Shown in pieces: positions 25,297 to 33,523 of a stretch of 64,000 nucleotides of DNA. The stretch is from Gemmobacter nectariphilus (GTDB taxonomy: Bacteria > Pseudomonadota > Alphaproteobacteria > Rhodobacterales > Rhodobacteraceae). The DNA is taken from NCBI GenBank assembly GCA_020721445.1, contig DYMU01000006.1:62001-126000 (forward strand). The letters run 5' to 3'. The notes below the pieces were generated by a model. It did no database searches and was not told the origin of the DNA. It saw only the letters and a list, made by a program, of their open reading frames with translations. Numbering within the stretch: the stretch's first letter is position 1; each line of letters opens with the position of its first letter. The position numbers and the translations under genes are program-made.

Positions 25297-28200
25297 CAGT
25301 TGCCTTTGCGCAAGACCGGGGCCGGGCTGCGAAAAATCTCGCGGAACATGCCGGGCGTCAGAATCGACAGCGGGTTGACCTGCACTTGCGGCGCATCGGC
25401 GGTGCCGCGCAAGGCGTAATTGAAACCGAACAAACCTTCACCCCGCCGGGTCAGCATCGCGCCGATGCCGTTGAACAGATAGACCGGCGACACCACGCCT
25501 TGCATCGCAAGCCGTTTGGTCTGCGTGCCATAAACCCCCGCAAGCGAGACACCAAGGCTGGCACCGATGGCCGATCCGCTGGTGATTTCAATGGCTTGCG
25601 GGGTGATAATGAAATCGGCCACCGCCTCGGAAAACGCCAATCCCTCTCCGTTGAGTTGTTCCAGCAACCCCACCACCGAGATCGCCGACAGCAATTCGGC
25701 CAGCACCGAGGCATTGCGCACCCGAAACCGCGCGATCTGTGCGCGGCCATCATACTGGCCCTTGTCGGCGCGCGGGGTCAGGGTCAGGCTTAACGTGCCG
25801 CCGCGCGCCGAGCGGAAGATGCCTGCCGCCCGCAGCGCCGCCCCCGCATCGCCTGATTGCAGACGCACCGCGGTGCCATGGCGTGACGGGGCGATCTCGC
25901 CGGTCACCGCGGCGGCACCGTTGACGCTGGCCCGAAAGCTTCCGTTCAAGCCGCCCGTTTGGGCAAACTCGCCCTGAAAGCCGGTCAGCACGATGCCGTC
26001 ACTGACCACCAGCCGGTCCAGCGCCAGCGACAGCCCGCCCGCACCCTGCGCCGCCGCTGGCCCCGCCGCGGGCAGCGCAAGGTGGCGCAGATCAACCGTG
26101 CCGCCGGGCAGGCTGATATCGGGCGCGCGCCCTGCCCCGCGCCCGGTCAGGGTAACGGGGCCATCCAGCCAGTCGTTCAACTGCACCCGGGAAAACCGCG
26201 CGCGATCAAGGCTGCCGTCCGCCCGCAAGGCGATGTCGCCCTCGGCCGTCAGGCCGCCGCCCGACACGGCCAGACGGCTGATCTGCGGCGGCTGGCCCAG
26301 ACTTGCCTCTACCTCCAGCGCGCCGCGATCGGCAGGGGATTTGATCCAGCCGACGGCGGGCAGCGCCAGTCCGATCCCGGCCAGCGACGAGGTCAGGCGC
26401 AGGGTGCCGCCCCCCTCGCGCGCCAGATCAATCTGCACCTGCGCCTGCCCTGCCCCGCGCAGCAGGCCCTCGGGCAGGCCAAGCCCGAATTCGGCCACCG
26501 TTTCGGGCGACAGGGTCAGTTGGCCCTCGATCCGGCTTTTTCCCTTGGCTGCGGGCCCGAAGCCCTGGGTAAAGCTGACATCGAACGGCACCTTGCCGAT
26601 GCGCCCCGGCCCGTCGATGATCAGCCCCTCGGGCGTCGCGGTCAGCGACAGCTGGTCGGCGGTGATGGTCTTGCCTTTGACCAGCGTCTCCGAGGACAGG
26701 TTGCTGATCGTGCCTTGCACCGTATAGCTGACATCCTTCAACTCGACCCGCCGCACCAGCGGCAGCGACAGCCGGGTGTCCACCACCGCGTGGCCCTGTC
26801 CAATATCCGGCGTGCGCCCGGCCTTGGCCATGAAACCGAACGGCGGCAGGTCCAGCAGCGACAGGGCGGCGGTCAGCGAGCTGTCACTGCGCAGGCGCAT
26901 CTCGGCCATCGGCGGCTTTGCCCGCACATCCGGCACCCGGAAGACCGAGCCGGCAATATCAATCGGCCCGCCAAGTGGCGGCTTCACCTGCCCCACATCC
27001 AGCACCACGGTATAGGCGTTGTCGTCGATCGACGACCGCCCCCGGCCTTGGGTGATCGGCGGCAGCGTGCGCAGGAACCGCACCTCGGCATCGGCAAATT
27101 CATAGCCCAGCGACAGCCGCGGCTCCGCGCCCGGGGTCACCCGCAGGGCGGCCTTGACATCGGTCAGCAGGCCACGGGCCACGTTTTGCCCCACCCAGGC
27201 ACGGGTTTGCGGCACCGCCATCTTGGGCCAAAGTTGCAGCAGGCGGTCGTGGGCAATGGCATCCAGCCCCAGATCCAGCGCCAGCGCCCAGCCCTTGGGC
27301 TGCACCTCGGCCCAGCCCGCAAGCGAAAGCCGCTGGCCGCCATCTGCGATCAGCGACACCTGACCGATGTCCAGCCGGAACGGGTCCAGCGTCAGCCGCG
27401 CGTCCATCGCGCCGCTGCTAAAGGCCAGCGGGCGATCAAACAGGCCCTCGGGGTCAACCTGCGCCTCGGCCACGGTCACCTGCCCGACAAAGCCGGCTGG
27501 CAAGCGCCCGCCCAAAGGTCCGGTCAGGATCGTGCCCGCGGCATCCAGCGGGTAGGACTGGCCCGAGGCTTTCAGCCGCAAGGTGGGGCTTTCCACGCTC
27601 AGATCACGGATCAGCACACGGCCCTTGTCGGGGTCATAGCCCAGGGTCAGGGCGGCACTTTCAAACACCAGCGCCCGCGCATCCGGGTCGGGGCGCAGCG
27701 CCCCGGCCCCCAGCGAGATCTGTGCATCCAGCGACATCAGGCCGGCATCGCTGATCTGCGCCGCGATCTGGCCCGACAGCGGCGCATCCAGCACGCCCAG
27801 CCAGCCCAGCACCGGGGTTTGCGCGGCCATGTCCACGGCGGATATCCCCGAGACGCTGGCCGTCATCCGCACCGCATCCTGCCCCTTGGGCCGCACCAGC
27901 GTGACCAGCGCCTGCGCCGGGGCCACGCCGTCGGACGCCAGCGTCAGCCCCAGTTCGGCCGCCAAGGCATCGTCGCGGTTCAGCAAGGTGATCCGGCCAT
28001 CGCCCACCGTCCAGGTCCGGTTCAGCCGCAGATCCTGCACCGTCAGCGTGGTGGCCTCGGCCTTGATCCGGTCCAGCCGCGACAGCGCGGGCAGGTCCAG
28101 CGCCGCGTCGATCCGGGCCAGCAGATCGGCCAGACCCAGAATGGGCGGGCCCGCATCACTGCCGCCAATGCCCAGATCAAAGCTGCCATCGGCCTGACGG

Positions 28201-28673
28201 CGCAAGGTGACGGCCGCCCCGATGATCCGCAGGCTTGCCGGGCGCAGCGCGCGTTCGCTGACAAAGGCGCTGCCGTCAAACGTCAGGCGCAGATCGGGCA
28301 AGCTCAGCAAGGTGTCGCCCGCGCCTTGCATCAGCCGGGTATCTTCCAGCCGCAGGCCGGGGGTCCAGTCTTCGTCAAAGGCCACTTCAATCGCGCCCAC
28401 CGACACCGACGCCCCCGCCAGCACCCCGCGCAGCGCGGTGTTGGCGCGCATCTCGATCTCGGCCACCGCCCATACCGGCAACCGCAGCGGCTTTCCGCTA
28501 AGCGCCAGCACCCCCAGACCCGTGATCCCGGTCAGAGCCGCCAGCAAGATGACCAGTTTCAGCGTGACCCGCCCGGCATGGTGGGCGCTGCGCAGCGCAA
28601 GGCTGCGGCGCGGCGCAGATGCGGCGGCCTCTGCGTCCCGGTCCGGGTCGCCTTGCGCTGACGCTTCGGTCAC
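25296..28673 (-). CDS. large AsmA/YhdP-like envelope protein (DUF3971)
   Basis: An 1125-aa protein with one N-terminal membrane helix (residues ~35-58, [19 protein letters not shown]) after a short cytosolic segment. A long periplasmic region of repetitive beta-strand type follows, rich in Leu, Gly and Ala. The AsmA-like C-terminal part contains [23 protein letters not shown] and [23 protein letters not shown]. Members of this class (YhdP, TamB, AsmA) are thought to form bridges carrying phospholipid to the outer membrane. The start is GTG 28673 with AAGGATC upstream. It precedes queA with a one-base overlap. Membership of the DUF3971/YhdP branch is my best reading. Confidence 0.85.
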   Translation of the reverse strand: MTEASAQGDPDRDAEAAASAPRRSLALRSAHHAGRVTLKLVILLAALTGITGLGVLALSGKPLRLPVWAVAEIEMRANTALRGVLAGASVSVGAIEVAFDEDWTPGLRLEDTRLMQGAGDTLLSLPDLRLTFDGSAFVSERALRPASLRIIGAAVTLRRQADGSFDLGIGGSDAGPPILGLADLLARIDAALDLPALSRLDRIKAEATTLTVQDLRLNRTWTVGDGRITLLNRDDALAAELGLTLASDGVAPAQALVTLVRPKGQDAVRMTASVSGISAVDMAAQTPVLGWLGVLDAPLSGQIAAQISDAGLMSLDAQISLGAGALRPDPDARALVFESAALTLGYDPDKGRVLIRDLSVESPTLRLKASGQSYPLDAAGTILTGPLGGRLPAGFVGQVTVAEAQVDPEGLFDRPLAFSSGAMDARLTLDPFRLDIGQVSLIADGGQRLSLAGWAEVQPKGWALALDLGLDAIAHDRLLQLWPKMAVPQTRAWVGQNVARGLLTDVKAALRVTPGAEPRLSLGYEFADAEVRFLRTLPPITQGRGRSSIDDNAYTVVLDVGQVKPPLGGPIDIAGSVFRVPDVRAKPPMAEMRLRSDSSLTAALSLLDLPPFGFMAKAGRTPDIGQGHAVVDTRLSLPLVRRVELKDVSYTVQGTISNLSSETLVKGKTITADQLSLTATPEGLIIDGPGRIGKVPFDVSFTQGFGPAAKGKSRIEGQLTLSPETVAEFGLGLPEGLLRGAGQAQVQIDLAREGGGTLRLTSSLAGIGLALPAVGWIKSPADRGALEVEASLGQPPQISRLAVSGGGLTAEGDIALRADGSLDRARFSRVQLNDWLDGPVTLTGRGAGRAPDISLPGGTVDLRHLALPAAGPAAAQGAGGLSLALDRLVVSDGIVLTGFQGEFAQTGGLNGSFRASVNGAAAVTGEIAPSRHGTAVRLQSGDAGAALRAAGIFRSARGGTLSLTLTPRADKGQYDGRAQIARFRVRNASVLAELLSAISVVGLLEQLNGEGLAFSEAVADFIITPQAIEITSGSAIGASLGVSLAGVYGTQTKRLAMQGVVSPVYLFNGIGAMLTRRGEGLFGFNYALRGTADAPQVQVNPLSILTPGMFREIFRSPAPVLRKGN

Positions 28674-28820
28674 TGCGCTGATCCTTTTTTGCCCAAGACC
28701 TGCCCCACGAAACCTGCCAATGCCTGCTTGTCGTGCAGACTTGTCTTTATCTTCGCGGATTGACCGCTAAAACGCAAAGGGTCGTGATCCCGCCCCGCCC
28801 CGAACAGCAAGGAGATGCCC

Positions 28821-29306
28821 ATGCCCGCCCAGACCCCCGCCGCTAACCCCGCCCCTGGCACCGAAGCCCCGGATTTCACCCTGCCGCGCGACGGTGGGGA
28901 AACCGTCAGCCTGTTGGGCCTTCGCCCCGGCAAGGTGGTGCTGTATTTCTACCCCAAGGACGACACCCCCGGCTGCACGCTTGAGGCACAGGATTTCACC
29001 GCCCGTCTGGCCGCGTTCACCGCCGCCGGCACCAGCGTGATCGGCATCAGCAAGGACAGCGTCAAGGCACATGACAAGTTCTGCAAGAAGCATGGCCTTG
29101 GCATCATCCTTGCCAGCGACGAGGAAGGCCACACCTGCGAAGACTATGGCGTGTGGGTCGAGAAAAGCATGTATGGCAAGACCTACATGGGGGTTGAGCG
29201 CACCACCTTTCTGATCGACGGCGCGGGCAAGATCGCGCAGGTCTGGAACAAGGTCAGCGTCAAGGGCCATGCCGACGACGTTCTGGCCGCGGCGCAAGTC
29301 CTGTGA
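28821..29306 (+). CDS. bcp: thioredoxin-dependent peroxiredoxin, Bcp/PrxQ type
   Basis: A 161-aa peroxiredoxin that reduces hydroperoxides. The peroxidatic Cys52 lies in DDTPGCTLEAQDF. A second cysteine, Cys88 in HDKFCKKHG, could resolve the disulfide, although the usual Bcp resolving position is five residues after the first. An ATG also occurs at 28815, but it directly abuts the Shine-Dalgarno AAGGAG (28809-28814); ATG 28821 has proper spacing. The stop overlaps the ATG of the DUF455 gene (TGATG). Confidence 0.93.
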   Translation: MPAQTPAANPAPGTEAPDFTLPRDGGETVSLLGLRPGKVVLYFYPKDDTPGCTLEAQDFTARLAAFTAAGTSVIGISKDSVKAHDKFCKKHGLGIILASDEEGHTCEDYGVWVEKSMYGKTYMGVERTTFLIDGAGKIAQVWNKVSVKGHADDVLAAAQVL

Positions 29307-30133
29307 TGCAAACCCTGGCCGAGATGGCGGTGGAGGTTCTGTCCACCGCCGACGGGCGCACGAAATGTGCCCTTGGCCGCCAGCATGCGGCGGCGTGGTT
29401 TGCCGCCCGCGCGGCAGGCGCCGTGCTGCCCATCGGCCAGGCCACCCCGCCCGAGTTTCCGGCCCGGCCCGCCGCACCCGAACTGCTGGACCCGCGCGAC
29501 GTGCCGCGCCGCCGCCCCGGCAGCCTGATCGGGCGACAGGCGCTGTTGCACGCGGTGGCACATATCGAATTGAACGCGGTCGATCTGCACTGGGATATCA
29601 TCGCGCGCTTTGCGCATCAGCCGATGCCCCTGGGCTTTTACGACGACTGGGTCAAAGCCGCCGATGACGAGGCCCGGCATTTCGGCCTGATCTGCGATTG
29701 CCTTGAGGCGATGGGCAGCCATTACGGCGCACTGCCCGCCCATGCCGGAATGTGGCGCGCGGCGTCCGACACCGCGGGTGATCTGCACGGCCGTCTGGCG
29801 GTGGTGCCGATGGTGCTGGAGGCGCGCGGGCTGGATGTGACCCCCGGCATGATCGAGATCTTCCGCCGTGCCAACGAGGCAGGTGCCGTGGCGGCGTTGG
29901 AGGTGATCGATGCCGAGGAAGTGGCGCATGTCGCTTACGGCTCAAAGTGGTTCAACTGGCTGTGCGGGCGTGATGGGTCGGACCCGAAGGACGTATTCCA
30001 CAGCCTTGTGCGACGCTATTTCCACGGCGTTCTGAAGCCGCCGTTCAATGAAGAAAAGCGCGCGGATGCGGGCTTGCCGCCCGATTTCTATTGGCCGCTG
30101 ACCGAAGACCTTGTGCCACGGACCACAGCCTGA
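29306..30133 (+). CDS. DUF455 ferritin-like protein
   Basis: A 275-aa soluble, helical protein of the DUF455 ferritin-like family. Candidate metal ligands lie in HIELNAVDLHWD, in DDEARHFGLI and in DAEEVAHVAYG, the E/ExxH pattern of di-iron ferritin-like folds. No enzyme activity is established. Its start overlaps the bcp stop, so translation is coupled and a role with peroxide or iron handling is a reasonable guess. An alternative is an RNA-modifying di-iron enzyme similar to MiaE, which shares the fold. Confidence 0.87.
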   Translation: MQTLAEMAVEVLSTADGRTKCALGRQHAAAWFAARAAGAVLPIGQATPPEFPARPAAPELLDPRDVPRRRPGSLIGRQALLHAVAHIELNAVDLHWDIIARFAHQPMPLGFYDDWVKAADDEARHFGLICDCLEAMGSHYGALPAHAGMWRAASDTAGDLHGRLAVVPMVLEARGLDVTPGMIEIFRRANEAGAVAALEVIDAEEVAHVAYGSKWFNWLCGRDGSDPKDVFHSLVRRYFHGVLKPPFNEEKRADAGLPPDFYWPLTEDLVPRTTA

Positions 30134-30320
30134 ACCATGGTTTTGACCCGCCAATCGGCGGGAAACTGCCGAAAAGCCTGAGATTCTGGCAAGATACCGA
30201 AGGTTCCGGTCATATTTGTTGCGACATGGCTACGGCTTGGTTATGAAAACCACACCTGTTTGCGCCCGATTGCGGGCGGCATGAACCTAATGCCCAACGG
30301 TCAAGAACGGAACGCCATCA
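30134..30320. other. intergenic region with two short GC hairpins
   Basis: CCCGCC-AATC-GGCGGG (30147-30162) follows the DUF455 stop and may end that transcript, although no T-run follows. CGCCCG-ATTG-CGGGCG (30263-30278) lies 43 bp upstream of the M23 gene. No ORF or RNA gene is visible; the M23 promoter presumably lies here. Confidence 0.45.
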
Positions 30321-31661
30321 GTGCTCACCCGCCTTTCCTACCGCATCAACCTTGGCTTTGAACGGTTCTTTCCCGAACGACGCCTGTTCCTGAAATCCGA
30401 CAGTGAAACCCGGTTCATCCGGCTTCGCCCCGTCACCCAGGCGATTGCCTTAGCCGGGGGCGCCATCGCCCTTGGCTGGATGATCCTTGCCACCGCGATC
30501 ATCTTGATGGACTCGATCAGCGCCGGGTCGGGTCGCGATCAGACCCTGCGCCAGCAAACCCTGTATGAACAGCGGCTGAACGCGCTGAGCCAGGACCGCG
30601 ATGCCCGCGCCGAAGAGGCCGCCCGCGCCCATGACCGGTTCAATCTGGCGCTGGAACAGGTGGCGCGGATGCAGGGCCGCCTGCTGGCGTCGGAAGACCG
30701 CCGGCGTGAGCTGGAGACCGGGATCGACGTGATCCAGAACACTCTGCGCCGCACCATCAAGGAACGCGACGAAGCCCGCGCTCTGGCCGAGCAAGCCAAT
30801 GTGGCCCTGGCCTCGCAAGGTGGGGCACCCAAGACCGAAGCCGGACGCGCCAGGGATGCCGTCGACACGCTGGACATCATGGCCGACGCTTTGGCCGTCA
30901 CCGCGCGGGAACGTGACCTGATGGAAGGCGCTGCCGAAAAGTCGGCCGAGCGGGTCGAGGCTGTCATGGCCGAAAAGAAGGCGCTGCAATCGCGCAACAA
31001 CGAGATTTTCGCCAAGCTGGAAGAGGCGGTCAGCGTCTCGATGGAACCGCTGGACAAGATGTTTCGCGAAGCCGGCATGTCGCCCGATGACCTGCTCAAG
31101 ACGGTCAAGCGGGGCTATTCGGGTCAGGGCGGCCCGCTGTCGCCCTTGGTGCTGTCAACGTCGGGGTCGGTGTCAAACCCCGATGAGGTGCGCGCCAATG
31201 CCATCTTGCAAGGACTGGACCGGATGAACCTGTATCGTCTGGCGGCGTTCAAGGCGCCGTTTGCCATGCCGGTGAACGGCGCGTTCCGCTATACCAGCCC
31301 GTTCGGCATGCGTCGCGACCCCAAGGGCGCGGGGATGCGGATGCATGATGGCATTGATCTGGCCGGGGCCTATGGCCTGCCGATCTATGCCACCGCCGAT
31401 GGCGTGGTGACCGAAGCCGGCTGGGGCTCGGGCTATGGCCGTCTGATCAAGATCAAGCATGAATTCGGGATGGAAACGCGCTATGCTCATCTGTCGACGC
31501 TTCGGGTAAGCGTTGGCGATAGGGTCTCGCGCGGCGACAAGATCGGTGATATGGGGAATTCTGGCAGGTCCACCGGGACCCACCTTCACTACGAAATCCG
31601 CATCGGCGGCAGACCCGTGAACCCGATGACCTTTATAAAGGCAGCGAACCATGTTTTCTAA
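30321..31661 (+). CDS. M23-family (LytM) metallopeptidase with membrane anchor and coiled coil
   Basis: A 446-aa cell-wall peptidase. A membrane helix at residues ~40-62 (ALAGGAIALGWMILATAIIL) is followed by a long coiled coil (~75-200) and a C-terminal M23 domain. Zinc ligands are His and Asp in MHDGIDLAG, plus His in TGTHLHYEIR. The domain is complete, so it is probably an active endopeptidase rather than an EnvC-like activator. The start is GTG 30321 with a weak SD. The gene overlaps the bactofilin start by 11 bp, a pairing known from bacteria where bactofilin places the peptidase to shape the wall. Confidence 0.92.
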   Translation: MLTRLSYRINLGFERFFPERRLFLKSDSETRFIRLRPVTQAIALAGGAIALGWMILATAIILMDSISAGSGRDQTLRQQTLYEQRLNALSQDRDARAEEAARAHDRFNLALEQVARMQGRLLASEDRRRELETGIDVIQNTLRRTIKERDEARALAEQANVALASQGGAPKTEAGRARDAVDTLDIMADALAVTARERDLMEGAAEKSAERVEAVMAEKKALQSRNNEIFAKLEEAVSVSMEPLDKMFREAGMSPDDLLKTVKRGYSGQGGPLSPLVLSTSGSVSNPDEVRANAILQGLDRMNLYRLAAFKAPFAMPVNGAFRYTSPFGMRRDPKGAGMRMHDGIDLAGAYGLPIYATADGVVTEAGWGSGYGRLIKIKHEFGMETRYAHLSTLRVSVGDRVSRGDKIGDMGNSGRSTGTHLHYEIRIGGRPVNPMTFIKAANHVF

Positions 31662-32190
31662 GAGCCGAATCAATGAACCCGGGCCCAAGGCAGATGACAA
31701 GCCGAAAGCCCCCGAAACCCAGGCTTCGAAACCCAGCATGGACTTTACGCCTTCCGCCCCCAAGGGCAAAGTTTCCGCATCCGTCCTGTCGTCCGATCTG
31801 ACCATCGTCGGCAATCTGCGCACCACCGGCGACATTCAGGTCGAAGGCACGGTTGAGGGCGATATCCGCGCCCACCTGCTGACCGTCGGCGAAAGCGCCA
31901 CCATCCGTGGCGAGATTGTTGCCGACGATATCGTGGTGAATGGCCGCGTCATTGGCCGAGTTCGTGGCCTGAAGGTGCGGCTGACCGCCACCGCGCGGGT
32001 TGAAGGCGACATCATTCACAAGACCATCGCCATCGAATCTGGCGCGCATTTCGAAGGCTCGGTGCAACGGCAAGATGATCCGCTGGCCCAGGGCCGCCTG
32101 ACCGCGCCGCTGCAACAGGCGCAACTGGCCCCCCCCGCCGCGCCTGCGGCCAAGGCACCTTCGGCCACCAAGCCTGCGGATGGCGTCTGA
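31651..32190 (+). CDS. bactofilin
   Basis: A 179-aa polymer-forming cytoskeletal protein. The central beta-helix (residues ~40-140) shows the glycine/valine-rich repeats SSDLTIVGNLRTTGDIQVEG, EGDIRAHLLTVGESATIRG and VNGRVIGRVRGLKV. The ends are disordered and rich in Pro, Ala and Lys. Bactofilins assemble into filaments at the inner membrane and recruit wall enzymes. The ATG lies inside the M23 coding region, implying coupled translation. A strong terminator follows. Confidence 0.94.
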   Translation: MFSKSRINEPGPKADDKPKAPETQASKPSMDFTPSAPKGKVSASVLSSDLTIVGNLRTTGDIQVEGTVEGDIRAHLLTVGESATIRGEIVADDIVVNGRVIGRVRGLKVRLTATARVEGDIIHKTIAIESGAHFEGSVQRQDDPLAQGRLTAPLQQAQLAPPAAPAAKAPSATKPADGV

Positions 32191-32213
32191 CGTTCACCTG
32201 CGGTTCTGATGAC

Positions 32214-32241
32214 AAAGGCGCGCCCGGGTGGCGCGCCTTTT
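32214..32241 (+). terminator. rho-independent terminator of M23-bactofilin operon
   Basis: AAGGCGCGCC (32215-32224) pairs perfectly with GGCGCGCCTT (32230-32239) over CGGGT, with T at 32240-32241 extending the run to four. Confidence 0.85.
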
Positions 32242-32305
32242 GCATGGGCGGGGGCAGCGCGCGCGACCCGGCAGCCAACCGGGCCGCGCCACACGCGCAA
32301 AAAGC

Positions 32306-33430
32306 CTATTCGGCGTTGGCCTCGGCGCGGCTTTTGCCGGCCACATCCATCGCCAGCGTTGCCGCCATGAACTGATCCAGATCGCCATCCAGCACGCCGC
32401 TGGTGTCGCTGGTTTCCACCCCGGTGCGCAGGTCTTTGACCATCTGATAGGGTTGCAGCACATAGGACCGGATCTGGTTGCCCCAGCCCGCCTCGCCCTT
32501 GTTGTCATAGGCGGCGTTGATCACCGCGTTACGCTTGTCCAGCTCCAGCTGATACAGCCGCGACTTCAGCGCGTTCATGCAGATTTCGCGGTTCTGGTGC
32601 TGCGATTTCATTGAACTGGTCACCACGATATTGGTCGGCAGGTGGGTGATCCGCACCGCCGAGTCGGTGGTGTTGACGTGCTGCCCGCCCGCACCGGAAG
32701 ACCGGTAGGTGTCGATGCGGATCTCGTTGTCGGGGATGATGATCTCGATATTGTCGTCGATCACCGGATAGACCCAGACCGAGGAAAATGACGTGTGCCG
32801 CCGCGCCGCCGAGTCGTAGGGGCTGATCCGTACCAGACGATGCACACCCGATTCAGACTTCAGCCAGCCATAGGCATTGCGCCCGGAAATCTTGTAACTG
32901 ACCGAGCGGATGCCCGCCTCTTCGCCCGCGGTTTCCGACTGCATCTCGACCTTGTAGCCCTTCTTTTCGGCCCAGCGGACATACATCCGCGCCAGCATGC
33001 TGGCCCAATCGCAAGACTCGGTGCCGCCTGCGCCGGCGTTCACCTCAAGGAAGGTGTCATTTCCGTCGGCCTCGCCATCCAGCAGCGCCTCCAACTCCTT
33101 GTCGGCGGCCAGCTTGGTCAGGTCACGCAAGGCGGCCTCGGCGTCAGACACGATCTCGGCGTCGCCCTCGGCCTCGCCCATCTCGATCAACTCGACATTG
33201 TCACGCAGGCCGCTGTTGATCAGCTTGTAGGTGCCAACCGCATCCATCAACGCCTGACGCTCACGCATCAGCTTTTGCGCCTTGGCCGGATCGTTCCACA
33301 GGTTCGGGTCTTCGATCATCGCATTGAACTCTTCCAACCGATGCGGGGCAGTGTCCCAATCCATCCGCTGGGCCAGCAGTTTCAGCGATTTCTCAATGGC
33401 GGCTACGTTGTTTTGCGTCTCGGCGCGCAT
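32306..33430 (-). CDS. prfB: peptide chain release factor 2
   Basis: RF2 releases peptides at UGA and UAA codons. The 374-aa protein has the GGQ catalytic loop at residues 248-250 ([10 protein letters not shown]). At the codon-recognition tripeptide, residues 203-205, it reads SPY where E. coli has SPF. The frame is continuous from ATG 33430, with no early in-frame UGA and no programmed frameshift of the E. coli kind. The frame is open 21 codons further upstream, but the conserved start is MRAETQNN. It lies 93 bp after the PBP1A gene on the same strand. Confidence 0.97.
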   Translation of the reverse strand: MRAETQNNVAAIEKSLKLLAQRMDWDTAPHRLEEFNAMIEDPNLWNDPAKAQKLMRERQALMDAVGTYKLINSGLRDNVELIEMGEAEGDAEIVSDAEAALRDLTKLAADKELEALLDGEADGNDTFLEVNAGAGGTESCDWASMLARMYVRWAEKKGYKVEMQSETAGEEAGIRSVSYKISGRNAYGWLKSESGVHRLVRISPYDSAARRHTSFSSVWVYPVIDDNIEIIIPDNEIRIDTYRSSGAGGQHVNTTDSAVRITHLPTNIVVTSSMKSQHQNREICMNALKSRLYQLELDKRNAVINAAYDNKGEAGWGNQIRSYVLQPYQMVKDLRTGVETSDTSGVLDGDLDQFMAATLAMDVAGKSRAEANAE

Positions 33431-33523
33431 GGGTCTTGTCCTTCGGGCTGATCCCCGGCTGATAACGAAAAGGCAGCTGCCCGGCAAGGGCATGCCCCTG
33501 CCGCAGCCCCGCCCGGTGCATGG

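Noticed and set aside
25959-28661. A 900-codon open frame on the plus strand opposite the AsmA-like gene
   Set aside because: It is the antisense shadow of a high-GC coding region; its product is low-complexity (Gln/Arg/His/Pro-rich), has no recognisable motif, and the minus-strand protein has clear family features.
32306-33430. Programmed +1 frameshift in prfB
   Set aside because: The frame is uninterrupted from the conserved start to the end, so no frameshift is needed.
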